Of a stretch of DNA of 64,000 bases, positions 36,025 through 44,937 are shown piece by piece. The DNA comes from Pseudomonas monsensis (GTDB lineage: Bacteria; Pseudomonadota; Gammaproteobacteria; Pseudomonadales; Pseudomonadaceae), in NCBI RefSeq assembly GCF_014268495.2, contig NZ_CP077087.1, positions 4,731,001 to 4,795,000 on the forward strand, given 5' to 3'. The translations under genes and the position numbers were made by a program. The notes under the pieces are model-generated. The model ran no database searches. It was not told where the DNA came from and saw only the letters and a list, made by a program, of their open reading frames with translations. Each line of letters starts with the position of its first letter. The stretch's first letter is position 1.

Positions 36025-36196
36025 CAGAGGCCTGCTTGCGCTGGATCCGTTCATAGACTTCGGCGCGATGCACGTTGACTTTCTGGGGCGCCTCGACGCC
36101 GAAACGCACACTGGAACCGTTCACTGACAGAACGCGCAGGGAAATGTCGTCGCCGATTGAAATCAATTCACCGACGACGCGGCTGAGTACAAGCAT
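36011..36196 (-). CDS. CsrA/RsmA-family RNA-binding translational regulator (divergent paralogue)
   Basis: A 61-residue CsrA-type protein, MLVLSRVVGELISIGDDISL, with conserved Leu4, the VRFGVEAP strand and Arg44 in NVHRAEVYER, the residues used to bind GGA motifs in leader RNAs. It differs from RsmA (MLILTRR) and RsmE (MLILTRK) and looks nearest to the RsmI-type paralogue, a call from memory. It should repress or stabilise mRNAs in the Gac/Rsm network. AAGGA lies 8 bp before the ATG. It is a single-gene unit. Confidence 0.85.
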   Translation of the reverse strand: MLVLSRVVGELISIGDDISLRVLSVNGSSVRFGVEAPQKVNVHRAEVYERIQRKQASEKAR

Positions 36197-36334
36197 GGGA
36201 TTCGTCCTTCCGGGTTAACGAACCCTGAAGATGCGCGGCTTGCCGGTGCGACACAATGCGCGCCCGGCAAATCAGTCTTGCCTTACACCCACCACGCCGA
36301 CAGGCCGTCAGACGTTTCGTACAAAACCGTCAAT

Positions 36335-36667
36335 TCAAGCAACCGAGAAGCGCGGACCGAACAGAATCACGCTGGCGCCGATCACACACAACGCCACGCC
36401 GATCCAGTCCGAACTCAACGGGCGAACGCGCTCGACCACGGCCAGCCAGCCAATCGACGCGACAATGTAAATCCCGCCATACGCGGCATAGGCGCGACCG
36501 GCGTAGGCCGCTTCAACGCGGGTCAGCAACAGGGCGAACAGGGTCAGGCTGAGTAACGCAGGAATCACCCACAGGGCACTTTTGCCCTGACGCAGCCACA
36601 TGAAGAAAGCGAAACAACCGGCGATTTCAAACAGCGCCGCAAGGAAAAACCACAAGTAATTGAGCAT
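36335..36667 (-). CDS. YnfA family inner-membrane protein (UPF0060)
   Basis: A 110-residue membrane protein with four hydrophobic helices and family motifs LFEIAGCFAFFMWLRQGKS, AYAAYGGIYIVASIGW and DWIGVALCVIGASVILFGPR. Members resemble small multidrug resistance proteins, but a transport role is not settled. The 138 bp between it and the csrA-like gene hold no further gene. Confidence 0.9.
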   Translation of the reverse strand: MLNYLWFFLAALFEIAGCFAFFMWLRQGKSALWVIPALLSLTLFALLLTRVEAAYAGRAYAAYGGIYIVASIGWLAVVERVRPLSSDWIGVALCVIGASVILFGPRFSVA

Positions 36668-36730
36668 CGAAGCGTCTCGTCAGGGTGACCATTGCGGCCA
36701 CCCTAACCACGCGACACCCGCCGGGCAAGC

Positions 36731-37546
36731 TCAGCCGTTGTTCTGTTTGGCCTTGGCGCGCATTTTTTCCGCCATCGCGGTCATTTCGTTGTAGAGCAGT
36801 TGCGGGTTCTTCTGCTTGATGGCCCAGGCCATGCGGCCCTGCTCATGGGGCAGGATCATGAATTCGCCGGCGGCGACTTGCTGATAGATATAGTCGGCGA
36901 TGTCTGCTGCGCTGATCGGCGAACTTTCCAGCAACTTGCCGACCTGCGCTTTCATTGCCGGGGTCGGCCCACGGAACGAATCGAGCAAGTTGGTCTGGAA
37001 GAATGACGGGCACACCACATGCACGCCGACTTCCTGTTGCGCCAGTTCGATCAGCAGGCTTTCCGACAGCGCTACGACACCGGCCTTGGCGACGTTGTAG
37101 TTGCTCATGGCCGGGCCTTGCATCAAGGCCGCCATGGACGCGATGTTGATGATCTTGCCTTTGCTTTGCTCCAGCAGCGGCAGGAATGCCTTGCAGCCCT
37201 TGACCACGCCCATCAGGTTGATCGCGATCTGCCAGTCCCAGTCTTCCAGCGACAACTCACTGAAGAACCCGCCCGATGCCACGCCGGCGTTGTTGACGAT
37301 GATGTCGATGCCGCCAAGCTTCTCTTCGCAGGCCTGGGCGAACGCCGTGAGCTGACTGTAATCACGCACATCGCAGCGCTGGATAAAACCGTCGCCACCG
37401 GCTTCGCGCACCATTTTCAGGGTTTCCTGCAGACCGGGCTCGCTGACGTCGGACAAGGCCAGTTGCCAGCCTTCACGCGCCCAGCGCAGCGCGATTTCCC
37501 GACCTAAACCCGAGCCCGCGCCAGTGATCATCATGCGATTTTGCAT
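36731..37546 (-). CDS. Short-chain dehydrogenase/reductase
   Basis: A 271-residue classical SDR: cofactor site MITGAGSGLGREIALRWA, NNAGVASGG, catalytic Ser in INIASMAALMQGP, and Tyr-Lys in SNYNVAKAGVVAL. The substrate cannot be told. ATG 37546 places the glycine motif seven residues in, as expected; the frame is open upstream but over repeat DNA. The C-terminal tail is lysine-rich. Confidence 0.88.
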   Translation of the reverse strand: MQNRMMITGAGSGLGREIALRWAREGWQLALSDVSEPGLQETLKMVREAGGDGFIQRCDVRDYSQLTAFAQACEEKLGGIDIIVNNAGVASGGFFSELSLEDWDWQIAINLMGVVKGCKAFLPLLEQSKGKIINIASMAALMQGPAMSNYNVAKAGVVALSESLLIELAQQEVGVHVVCPSFFQTNLLDSFRGPTPAMKAQVGKLLESSPISAADIADYIYQQVAAGEFMILPHEQGRMAWAIKQKNPQLLYNEMTAMAEKMRAKAKQNNG

Positions 37547-37875
37547 AGCAGACAGCCTTGTTGTTCCGGGGAAGATGCGCGGAGTGTAGCGAAGGATCCT
37601 TAGCCCTCCACGCTCCATCAGACTGCTGAATACAGGATCAAAAGATCGCAGCCTTCGGCAGCGCCTACAAGATTCGTGCAGGCGCGGCCGAGAGGAACCA
37701 GGCCGCGATTTTTTTGTTTCAAAGGAAATAAGGGAGCGATCCAAATACATTAAAAAAACATTGAATTTTTTTTCATGCACAACAGTCGGAATTTGTAAGC
37801 CGTCTGGATTTAGTTAATTACCAGCCGCCCCTGAACATCAAGACTTCTCGAATACTATCAACAAGGAAAATCGAC
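37547..37875. other. Intergenic region upstream of the DUF3309 gene
   Basis: The 329 bp contain a 37637-37715 inverted-repeat stretch of the GATCGCAGCCTTCGGCAGC family, ending in GCCGCGATTTTTTTG, then an A+T-rich segment (37720-37830) that must hold the promoter of the small gene. I looked for an AlgU promoter and found none convincing. Confidence 0.6.
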
Positions 37876-38028
37876 ATGGGCACAATTCTTATCATTATCC
37901 TGATCCTGTTGCTGATCGGTGGTCTGCCGGTCTTCCCGCACTCCAGAAGTTGGGGTTATGGCCCGTCGGGCATTATTGGCGTGGTATTGGTAGTGCTGCT
38001 GGTCTTGCTGTTACTCGGCAGGATATAA
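37876..38028 (+). CDS. DUF3309-family small membrane protein
   Basis: A 50-residue protein that is almost all membrane: MGTILIIILILLLIGGLPVF, then a short loop PHSRSWGYGPSG, then a second helix VVLVVLLVLLLLG. This matches DUF3309. AAGGAAAA lies 5 bp before the ATG and a terminator follows 12 bp after the stop, so it is a complete single-gene unit. Related genes are often stress-induced; role unknown. Confidence 0.82.
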   Translation: MGTILIIILILLLIGGLPVFPHSRSWGYGPSGIIGVVLVVLLVLLLLGRI

Positions 38029-38040
38029 AACGCAGGACAA

Positions 38041-38069
38041 AAAAAGAGGCCCTCAGGGGCCTCTTTTTT
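38041..38069. terminator. Bidirectional terminator
   Basis: AAAAAGAGGCCCTCAGGGGC followed by CTCTTTTTT forms a 7-bp G+C stem with A-run and T-run on either side, so it serves the DUF3309 gene (plus) and the convergent sulfatase-like gene (minus). Confidence 0.88.
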
Positions 38070-38085
38070 ATGCAGCGTTTTTTTA

Positions 38086-40179
38086 TCAGTCCGGCTTGCC
38101 GTTAATCACGCCGGCGGTATTGTCCATCAGGCTCTTGGTCGCCGTTTGCAGGAACGATTCGAGCTTGAGTTTCAATTCAGCGGTACGCGGTGCATCCGGC
38201 ACGATCTCGGCATGCGGATTGGCGCCCAACTGGTACTGCCAGATCTTCGGTGCCATTTCTTTATCCTTCGGCAGCACGAGAATCTGGTCAGCGGTGACGA
38301 TGGCAGTGGTCTGCTCGCTGCCCGACGGCTTGATCACACCGAAGCCGGTGTCGCCTTCCGGCAGGTTGAGCAGGTCACGGCCCCAGCACTGATGACGTAC
38401 TTCGCCACCCAGACGGCCCATGATGGTCGGCACGATGTCGATTTGCGTGCCCACGGTGTGGTCACGGGTACCGAACTTTTCCTGGATGCCCGGCGCAATC
38501 ATCAGCATCGGTACGTTGAAGCGGCCCAGGTCCATTTCGGTGATCTGACGCTCGTTGCCGAAACCGTGGTCGCCGACGATGACAAACAGGGTTTCCTTGA
38601 AGTACGGCTCTTTACGCGCCTTCTCGAAGAACTGACCCAACGCCCAGTCGGCATAACGCATGGCGGTCAAGTGCTCGTTGAGGCTGCCACGATCGGTCAC
38701 GCGCTCGACCGGCAAGGGTGTCGGCAAAGCGTATGGCGTGTGGTTGGACAGGGTTTGCAGCAGCGCATAGAACGGCTTGCCGTTTTCCCGCGCCTTCAGT
38801 TCGATCAGACCGCGGTCGAACATGTCCTGGTCGGACACGCCCCAGGTCGGGTCGGAGAACACCGGGTTGACGAAGTCGTTACGACCCACGAAGTTGGTCA
38901 TGCCCTGGTTGCTGAAGAAGCCCGACTGGTTGTCCCAGGCGAAGTCACCGTTGTAGACGTAGACGTCGTCATACTTGCGCGCGCTGAGCAGTTGCGGCAG
39001 GCCGGAGAGCTTGTGGCTGCCTTCCGGGGTCTGCATCAGGTATTCGAAACCCGGCAGGTTCGGGAAACATGCCATGGTCGCGAACATGCCCTGGTGGGTG
39101 TGCGTGCCATTGGAGAAGAAGCGGTCGAACAGCAGGCCTTCCTTCGACAGTTTGTCGAGGTACGGGGTGATGTTGCCCGGCGCGCCCAAAGCACCCACCG
39201 AGTGACCGGCCATGCTTTCCATCAGGATCACAACGACGTTCTTGATCGGCAAGGTCTTGTCGGCGGGCGGCGTGTATTCACGGCGCACGGCGGCGATGTC
39301 GGTATCGACCAGTTTGTCGTCGGGCATCAGCAACATGTCGCGCACGACTTTCTGCGCCTGTTCCTGTGGCAGGGTGGCTTTCCAGATGTTGTTGCGATCT
39401 TCGCCCATGCGGTCCTTGGCGGCAGCGATCAGCGACAGCGTACCGTTGAGACCCAGTTGGTTGGCGAAGTTCGACTCGGTGGTGTACACGTCACCCCAGC
39501 GCAGCGGCGGGCCCTGACGCAGGGTGCCACGAGCAGCGGTGACGCAGATCAGCAGGCAGACCACGAACACCGCCAGGCGGGTGTACCACGGCGCCACCTG
39601 ACGGGTGCCGACGTTGCCGCCACTGAAGGGGCCGCGTGGACGGGTCGCACGGTCGGCGCCTTTGAACGCCAGGGTCAGGATGACAGTGCCGATCGCCCAC
39701 GCCAGCAGGTAACGGACCACCGGGAAACCGTACCAGAGCATGCTCATAACGGTTTTCGGGTCTTCTTTCACGTACTGGAAGACCAGGCCGTTGAGGCGCT
39801 GGTGGAATTCGCGATAGAAATCCATCTCCATCAGGCCGAGGAACAGCGCGATGCTCGAAGCGATCGTCAGCCACAGACGGAAGAAACCACGCACGGCCAT
39901 GGCGCGGGCACTGAACAGCGCCAGCACCAGCGGAATGCAAATGTACACCACCAGGCGCAGGTCGAAACGCAGGCCGTTGGCGAACGCTTCAATGAAGGTC
40001 GAAGCCGGGGTGTCGAGGATCATCTCGCGGTTGTAGACCAGCAGCGCGAGGCGCAGCACGGAAAACATCACCATCATGACCAGTGCACAAAGCAGCGTGT
40101 AGGCCAGATGCGATTTGACGGTCGGTTGCAGCAGGCGAGCAGAAGATCGCTGCTGATTCAGGGCGTCCGGGTTTGCCAT
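38086..40179 (-). CDS. LTA synthase / OpgB-type phosphoglycerol transferase family protein
   Basis: A 697-residue inner-membrane enzyme with five N-terminal helices (about residues 28-50, 76-92, 101-118, 154-173, 202-218) and a large periplasmic sulfatase-fold domain. Metal residues are Glu321 (VVVILMESMAGHS), Thr359/Thr361 (SNGTHTHQGMFA) as nucleophile candidates, and Asp-His in IVGDHGFGN. The family moves phosphoglycerol (or phosphoethanolamine) from phospholipid to an acceptor; in Gram-negatives, periplasmic glucans are likely. The exact acceptor is not shown by sequence. Confidence 0.87.
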   Translation of the reverse strand: MANPDALNQQRSSARLLQPTVKSHLAYTLLCALVMMVMFSVLRLALLVYNREMILDTPASTFIEAFANGLRFDLRLVVYICIPLVLALFSARAMAVRGFFRLWLTIASSIALFLGLMEMDFYREFHQRLNGLVFQYVKEDPKTVMSMLWYGFPVVRYLLAWAIGTVILTLAFKGADRATRPRGPFSGGNVGTRQVAPWYTRLAVFVVCLLICVTAARGTLRQGPPLRWGDVYTTESNFANQLGLNGTLSLIAAAKDRMGEDRNNIWKATLPQEQAQKVVRDMLLMPDDKLVDTDIAAVRREYTPPADKTLPIKNVVVILMESMAGHSVGALGAPGNITPYLDKLSKEGLLFDRFFSNGTHTHQGMFATMACFPNLPGFEYLMQTPEGSHKLSGLPQLLSARKYDDVYVYNGDFAWDNQSGFFSNQGMTNFVGRNDFVNPVFSDPTWGVSDQDMFDRGLIELKARENGKPFYALLQTLSNHTPYALPTPLPVERVTDRGSLNEHLTAMRYADWALGQFFEKARKEPYFKETLFVIVGDHGFGNERQITEMDLGRFNVPMLMIAPGIQEKFGTRDHTVGTQIDIVPTIMGRLGGEVRHQCWGRDLLNLPEGDTGFGVIKPSGSEQTTAIVTADQILVLPKDKEMAPKIWQYQLGANPHAEIVPDAPRTAELKLKLESFLQTATKSLMDNTAGVINGKPD

Positions 40180-40494
40180 GTCGTTTTAGGACCCATTGGA
40201 AGTTAAAGTTGCAAAAATACAGCGGCGCCATGCCCTCTATTGGCCATTCCAGACCCCGGGGCTTGCGCGGTGCGCAAATGTTGCACGATCACCCGCACCA
40301 TTACCATTGATTACTGCCTCGGTGCCGGACACTTTCATTTAATGCCACAGTAGCGCGGCCGCGTGCCAACGGCGCGGGCGAATTGTCTTGAACACGTTGT
40401 GAAAATTTCGTTCAACGCATATCTGGAAACACAATATAGCGACAAAACAAAAAAGCCCCGACTTGATCGGGGCGTTTTGCTCAACCGGCGGCGA
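40180..40494. other. Intergenic region between the START gene and the LTA-synthase-like gene
   Basis: The 315 bp contain the START gene terminator at 40448-40473. The remainder must hold the promoter of the minus-strand 40179 gene, but no clear elements stand out. Confidence 0.55.
40448..40473 (-). terminator. Terminator of the START-domain gene
   Basis: On minus, GCCCCGA/TCGGGGC pair around a 5-nt loop, followed by seven Ts. It lies 21 bp after the START gene stop. Confidence 0.88.
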
Positions 40495-41100
40495 TTACTT
40501 CTCGGCGCGTTCTTTCAACGCTTTAAGCGTGTTGAACGGCGCATCGACGACAAACTTGTTGGCCACCATCGCCGGCACACTGCCACCCGGCTCGGTGTGG
40601 ACTTGATAGGTCACTTCGACCTGATCGCCCTTGGGCACGAACTTCCAGAAACCCTTGACCTGGGCAACGCGCACGAAACCTTTCTCTTCCGGCACGTACT
40701 TCGGTACGCCTTCAAGGTTGCGGGTCAGGCTGCCATCGGCGCCTTCGACGGTGGTGATGTGCAGCACCGAATCGCGCGGAGTGACTGGCCATGGCGTGTT
40801 GAACTGGGTGTAGGTCCAGCTCTGATCGCCTTCGTGCTTGAGCAGTTTCTGGGTCTTGCATTCGTGAATCCAGGCACAGGCGCCGGAAACGTCTTCCTGC
40901 AGTGCGCGCAGTTTGGCGATGGTGGTCTTCATCAAGACCACGCCCTGATAGGACTTGTAGTCCGAACCCGGCACTTCGCTCAGGGAAACCTTGATGCCGT
41001 CTTCGTTCTTGGCGACCTTCCAGTCTTCAGCCTGAACCGCCGAAGTAGCCAGCACGGCAGTCAAACCACACAACACAGCGATACGATGCAGCGAACCCAT
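40495..41100 (-). CDS. Secreted START-domain lipid-binding protein
   Basis: A 201-residue protein with a signal peptide (MGSLHRIAVLCGLTAVLATS, cleaved near AVQA-ED) and a START/SRPBCC domain: WKVAKNEDGIKVSLSEVPGS, FNTPWPVTPRDSVLHITT and VTYQVHTEPGGSVPAMVANK. START proteins bind lipids or sterols; here the site is the periplasm. ATG 41100 has AAGGA 8 bp upstream. Substrate unknown. Confidence 0.87.
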   Translation of the reverse strand: MGSLHRIAVLCGLTAVLATSAVQAEDWKVAKNEDGIKVSLSEVPGSDYKSYQGVVLMKTTIAKLRALQEDVSGACAWIHECKTQKLLKHEGDQSWTYTQFNTPWPVTPRDSVLHITTVEGADGSLTRNLEGVPKYVPEEKGFVRVAQVKGFWKFVPKGDQVEVTYQVHTEPGGSVPAMVANKFVVDAPFNTLKALKERAEK

Positions 41101-41141
41101 AGTCTTATTCCTTATTGTTGAAGTTCCGTTCGTTTGACACA

Positions 41142-41396
41142 TCACGCCGCCGTCATTTGCTCCCACCAGCCGATCAACCTGATCGCCTCTTCCGAGCTGC
41201 TGCCACAGACTTCGACATCGGCGGCAAAACCGGAACAGACAGCGGGACGCTCCGGCTGGCCGAAAATGCTGCACAGGTTTTCGACCGAGAGTTGCACGCA
41301 ACGTTCGCCGGCAGGTTTGCCATCAGGCATGCCGGGAATCGCCGAACTGATGGAAGGGGCAATGCAGCAAGCGCCACAGCCTTCACGGCATTTCAT
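41142..41396 (-). CDS. YkgJ-family cysteine cluster protein
   Basis: An 84-residue zinc/iron-binding protein of the YkgJ type, opening MKCREGCGACCIAPSISSAI, with further cysteines at RCVQLSVENLCSIFG and PAVCSGF. Function unknown. ATG 41396 is chosen because GAGGA lies 10 bp upstream; an in-frame TTG three codons earlier is too close to that site. It lies 41 bp upstream of the START gene. Confidence 0.87.
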   Translation of the reverse strand: MKCREGCGACCIAPSISSAIPGMPDGKPAGERCVQLSVENLCSIFGQPERPAVCSGFAADVEVCGSSSEEAIRLIGWWEQMTAA

Positions 41397-41562
41397 GACG
41401 GGCAAATCCTCACGACGGGTAATGTGCTAAAGAGACGCGGAACAGAGTAACCGCTAAAACGGCTGTTTAAAATTCCCTGATCCGGGGTTTTTACCGATAA
41501 GTGAATGTGACTGACCAGTCTCCGACAAAGCGTCTGGTCTGCGGGTCACAGGTGAGCAGGAA

Positions 41563-42042
41563 TTACTGCTTGAATTCGAAATCCAGCGCCGCGCCTTCGA
41601 TTTCCCGGCGGTCTTCGTTGCGCAGTTGCAACTGCATTTCGTTGCTGAGCAAGCGGCCGTTGAGCTGGAATCCACTGTTTTTCTCGCCAAAAAACTGCGG
41701 CAGGATCTGATCGTGCTTCGGCAGCACCACGGTGCCGGGCGGTTTCAGCTCCTGAACCATGTCCTTGGGCAGACTCAGGTCGAGCCTGGCGGGCGGCAAC
41801 GGTGTGTTCACCAGTTCTTTGGCCGACTTTGATTTCGACGCAATCGGCGGGCGCTTCTTCACCGGGGCGGCTTTCTTCTGCTGCGATTTTTTGTCCGGGG
41901 CCGCTTTTGCGCTCGTTGCAGGCTTTTTTTCTGAGGTAGCCGTTGCCGGCTTTTCTTGAACGGCTGCCGCCAAGGCACTCGGCGCATGACTGATCAGTAG
42001 CAAACCCAAGATGACTCCGGCGGCAGAAAAAATCGCTTTCAT
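41563..42042 (-). CDS. Secreted protein with Lys/Ala/Pro-rich linker, unknown function
   Basis: A 159-residue protein with a signal peptide ending near PSALAA, then about 60 residues of low-complexity Lys-Pro-Ala sequence (KKPATSAKAAPDKKSQQKKA), then a small C-terminal domain with LPPARLDLSLPKDMVQEL and GFQLNGRLLSNEMQLQLR. I do not recognise the family. The basic linker suggests wall or nucleic acid contact, but this is only a guess. ATG 42042 starts the signal peptide; the frame is open 20 codons upstream. Confidence 0.75.
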   Translation of the reverse strand: MKAIFSAAGVILGLLLISHAPSALAAAVQEKPATATSEKKPATSAKAAPDKKSQQKKAAPVKKRPPIASKSKSAKELVNTPLPPARLDLSLPKDMVQELKPPGTVVLPKHDQILPQFFGEKNSGFQLNGRLLSNEMQLQLRNEDRREIEGAALDFEFKQ

Positions 42043-42120
42043 GGACCCTACAACACTAACGGCAGAGGGCCATATGCTCGCTTGTTGAGCGCTACAAGAC
42101 AAGCACGAGCCACTGCTGGC

Positions 42121-43560
42121 TTAAAATCCGCCCGCCGTCTCCTGACACAGCTGAGTCGCCAGCAGGCCGAGCGTCATCAACGCCCGCTCCGCCTCGCGGT
42201 TCCACGGAATGCCGCAATTGAGGCGGATACAGTGGTTGAATTGCTCGGTATTACTGAAGATCAGACCCGGTGCAATGCTGATGCCCTGCTGCAAGGCGCG
42301 GACATGCAATTCCTGGGTGTTGACCCTGCCCGGCAAGCTTACCCACAAGATGAAACCGCCCGTGGGCCGGGTCATTTGCGTGCCTTCGGGGAAGTACTGC
42401 TGCACTGCCAGCTGGAAGGCGCTGAGGTTTTTCCGGTATTCCTGGCGGATGTACCGTAAATGCCGGTCATAACCACCGTTTTCCAGATAAGCGGCGATCG
42501 CCATCTGCGTCACGCTGCAGGCCGAATGGGTGCTGAAGGTCTGCAGACGCTGGATTTCCTGCTGATACTTGCCGGCAATCATCCAGCCGATGCGCACCCC
42601 CGGCGACAAGGTCTTGGAGAAGCTCGAGCAGTAGATCACCCGGTCAAGACGGTCATAGGCCTTGAGCGCCTTGGTGCGCCCCTGTTCAAACATCAACTCG
42701 CCATAGATGTCGTCTTCGACGATCTGGATGTCGAAGTCCGACGCCAGGCGTAACAGCTGTTTCTGGCGCTCCTCCGGCATGGTCCCGCCCAGTGGATTGC
42801 TAAGGCGAGTGGTCAGCACCAGGGCCTTGATCGACCACTGGTTGGCGGCCAGTTGCAATGCTTCGAGGCTCATGCCGGTAGCGGGATCGCTGGGGATTTC
42901 GATGACTTTCAGACCGAGCAGATCGGCCAGTTGCAACAGCCCATAATAGGTCGGCGATTCGGCGGCGATCAGATCGCCCGGACGGGTCAGCACCCGCAAC
43001 GACATCTGCAAGGCATCGACGCAGCCGTGAGTGATCACCACTTCCGACGGGTCGATGACCACGCCAGCGTCGCGCATGCGGATCGCCACCTGCCGGCGCA
43101 GCGGCTCGAAGCCGGGGCTGAACATGTAGCTGAACGCCCGTGGGCTATGGAAGCGCGTGACCTTGGCCAGTTGCTGATGCAGTGCGCGCACCGGCAGATA
43201 ATCGACGCTTGGCACCGCAGCGCCGAGCGGGAAGACGCCTTCACGGCGTGACTCGACCAGAACCTGCTGAATGATGCTGCTGCGGGTGACCAATCCCGGC
43301 CGCTCGACCCGGGCAATGTCGGGCGTCGGCGCGGTCAGGGCGGGCGTCTGGTGGACGTAATAACCGGATTGCGGGCGCGCCCGAATCAGCCCCTGATCTT
43401 CGAGGTTGGCGTAAGCCTGCAACACCGTGGCATGGCTGACGTTGAGCTGCGAACTCATCTTGCGCACCGACGGCACGCGTTCTCCCGGTTGATAGACGCC
43501 ACGACGGATGTCTTCGGCCAGTTGCTGAGCAATACGTTGGTAGAGCAAGAGATTGGTCAT
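42121..43560 (-). CDS. MocR-type GntR/aminotransferase transcriptional regulator
   Basis: A 479-residue fusion. Residues 1-70 are a GntR winged helix (GERVPSVRKMSSQLNVSHATVLQAYANLE); the rest is a fold-type I aminotransferase-like sensor with the PLP lysine in YCSSFSKTLSPGVRIGWM. MocR proteins usually control genes of PLP, amino acid or GABA metabolism. No matching enzyme gene is next to it: the downstream secreted-protein gene starts 78 bp away on the same strand. Target unknown. Confidence 0.9.
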   Translation of the reverse strand: MTNLLLYQRIAQQLAEDIRRGVYQPGERVPSVRKMSSQLNVSHATVLQAYANLEDQGLIRARPQSGYYVHQTPALTAPTPDIARVERPGLVTRSSIIQQVLVESRREGVFPLGAAVPSVDYLPVRALHQQLAKVTRFHSPRAFSYMFSPGFEPLRRQVAIRMRDAGVVIDPSEVVITHGCVDALQMSLRVLTRPGDLIAAESPTYYGLLQLADLLGLKVIEIPSDPATGMSLEALQLAANQWSIKALVLTTRLSNPLGGTMPEERQKQLLRLASDFDIQIVEDDIYGELMFEQGRTKALKAYDRLDRVIYCSSFSKTLSPGVRIGWMIAGKYQQEIQRLQTFSTHSACSVTQMAIAAYLENGGYDRHLRYIRQEYRKNLSAFQLAVQQYFPEGTQMTRPTGGFILWVSLPGRVNTQELHVRALQQGISIAPGLIFSNTEQFNHCIRLNCGIPWNREAERALMTLGLLATQLCQETAGGF

Positions 43561-43712
43561 GACGCAGCACTCGATTTCACGGGCATTTTATTCTTGTGTG
43601 AAACAATACCGGAACAGTTTAGAAGTGTACTGGGACAGTTGCCACATTACTCGACCATACAGTGCGGTGTCTGCCCCCGACTGTACGGATTTGCGAGCCA
43701 TTCGACAGACGT

Positions 43713-43747
43713 AAAAAAGCCCGGCACTGCATGACAGGCCGGGCTTT
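43713..43747 (-). terminator. Terminator of the OmpA-family gene
   Basis: On minus, a 10-bp stem AAAGCCCGGC/GCCGGGCTTT with a 12-nt loop and a T-run. It follows the OmpA-family stop by 16 bp. Confidence 0.85.
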
Positions 43748-43762
43748 CCAGAGACGCAACCC

Positions 43763-44575
43763 TCAGCGGGCGGCGCCGAGCTGGCCTTTTTCATCGGAGA
43801 AGACAATTTCCACGCGACGGTTCTGTGCCCGCCCGCGCTCGGAAGCGTTGGCGTCCACCGGGTATTCGTCGCCGTAGCCTTCGACCTGAATGCGTTTGTC
43901 GTCGATGCCCAGGTCCATCAGCACGTCGGCCACCGCTTGCGCGCGATCGCGGGACAGCTTGAGGTTTTCCTGCTTGCCGCCGGTGCTGTCGGTGTAACCC
44001 TCGATGCGCACCACGCGTTTGGGATTCAGTTGCAGGAACTGGACGATCTTCAGCACGACACGGTTGGCCGAATTCTTCAGCTCTGCTTCACCGGTATCGA
44101 ACAGCACATCGCCGAGGGTCATCACCAGACCACGGTCGGTCTGGGTGGTGGCCAGCGCAACGATCTGCTCTTCAAGCCACTTGCCTTGCTGCTGCACGCT
44201 GAGCAACTTCGACTCACGCAAGGCCAGTTGCAGGCGCTGACGTTCCAGTTCGAGCTTGGCCGCGCGCTCCTCGTTGAGCACCTGATTGGTGTGCTCGCGG
44301 GCGATTTCGCTGTAACGCTGGCTCAGGTAGGCGTAATGCACCACGTCCGAACCGCTGCCCCAATAGGTCGACAGGCGATCGGCACGGGCCAGCGACTCAC
44401 CGGCGCGGATCACGTCTTTCGGCGCGATACGCAACACGTTGGAATCTTCCTTGACCTTCTGGAAGTCGGCGCTGGCTTCTTGCAAAGCGGATTCACTGTG
44501 TTGGCCGGCGCAGCCGTACAGACTGGCGCAACCGGCGAGGATCAGACCGCCGAGCACGGTGGACTTGCGGCTCAT
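43763..44575 (-). CDS. OmpA-family lipoprotein with N-terminal DUF4398
   Basis: A 270-residue lipoprotein; the signal sequence ends with lipobox LYGC (Cys22). Residues about 30-140 are a helical DUF4398-like region (YLSQRYSEIAREHTNQVLNE, then ELERQRLQLALRESK). The C-terminal 110 residues are an OmpA/MotB peptidoglycan-binding domain (GDVLFDTGEAELKNSANRVV, RIEGYTDSTG, LSRDRAQAVADVL and NRRVEIVF). It probably ties the outer membrane to the wall. Its ATG overlaps the stop of the upstream DUF4398 lipoprotein by 4 bp (ATGA). Confidence 0.9.
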   Translation of the reverse strand: MSRKSTVLGGLILAGCASLYGCAGQHSESALQEASADFQKVKEDSNVLRIAPKDVIRAGESLARADRLSTYWGSGSDVVHYAYLSQRYSEIAREHTNQVLNEERAAKLELERQRLQLALRESKLLSVQQQGKWLEEQIVALATTQTDRGLVMTLGDVLFDTGEAELKNSANRVVLKIVQFLQLNPKRVVRIEGYTDSTGGKQENLKLSRDRAQAVADVLMDLGIDDKRIQVEGYGDEYPVDANASERGRAQNRRVEIVFSDEKGQLGAAR

Positions 44576-44928
44576 TGGGCATCCCCCAGTTGTTTGCGCA
44601 GACGGATGATGCGGGTATTGAGCACGTTCACCTGCTCTTCGCTCTTTTGCGTCAGCACTTTGGCTTCCGCCAGACGCGCATCGAGTTCAGCCTGCTCTGA
44701 CCGCATGCGTGCGTTGCGGTAAGACTCATCGGCCATGTTGCCTTTGGCGCGGTCGTATTTGGTTTCGGCCAGTTTCATTTCAGGCACTTCATCAGCGGTG
44801 GCGCCAACGGCCTTGGCCTGGGTGATGGCCTGCTCGGTCAAACGCATTTGTTCAATGGGTGCCGGATCGGTTGCGCAACCGGCCAGGGCCAGAACGGCCA
44901 CAGCCGCGAAAAGAGGTCGAATACTCAC
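44572..44928 (-). CDS. DUF4398 lipoprotein
   Basis: A 118-residue lipoprotein with lipobox LAGC (Cys18) and a long helical, probably coiled-coil body (EAKVLTQKSEEQVNVLNTRI). Asp follows two residues after Cys (CATD), not directly at +2, so outer-membrane sorting is expected. It shares the DUF4398 type with the next gene, and the stop/start overlap suggests the two proteins act together. Confidence 0.88.
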   Translation of the reverse strand: MSIRPLFAAVAVLALAGCATDPAPIEQMRLTEQAITQAKAVGATADEVPEMKLAETKYDRAKGNMADESYRNARMRSEQAELDARLAEAKVLTQKSEEQVNVLNTRIIRLRKQLGDAQ

Positions 44929-44937
44929 TAAGAATCC

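Noticed and set aside
36231..36556. Three overlapping plus-strand ORFs of 79-98 codons
   Set aside because: They lie opposite the YnfA gene in rival frames, with Arg/Thr/Gln-rich chance products; YnfA on minus is clear.
37720..37875. AlgU promoter for the DUF3309 gene
   Set aside because: GGAATTT and TCTGG occur but are only about 8 bp apart, far from the needed 16-17 bp.
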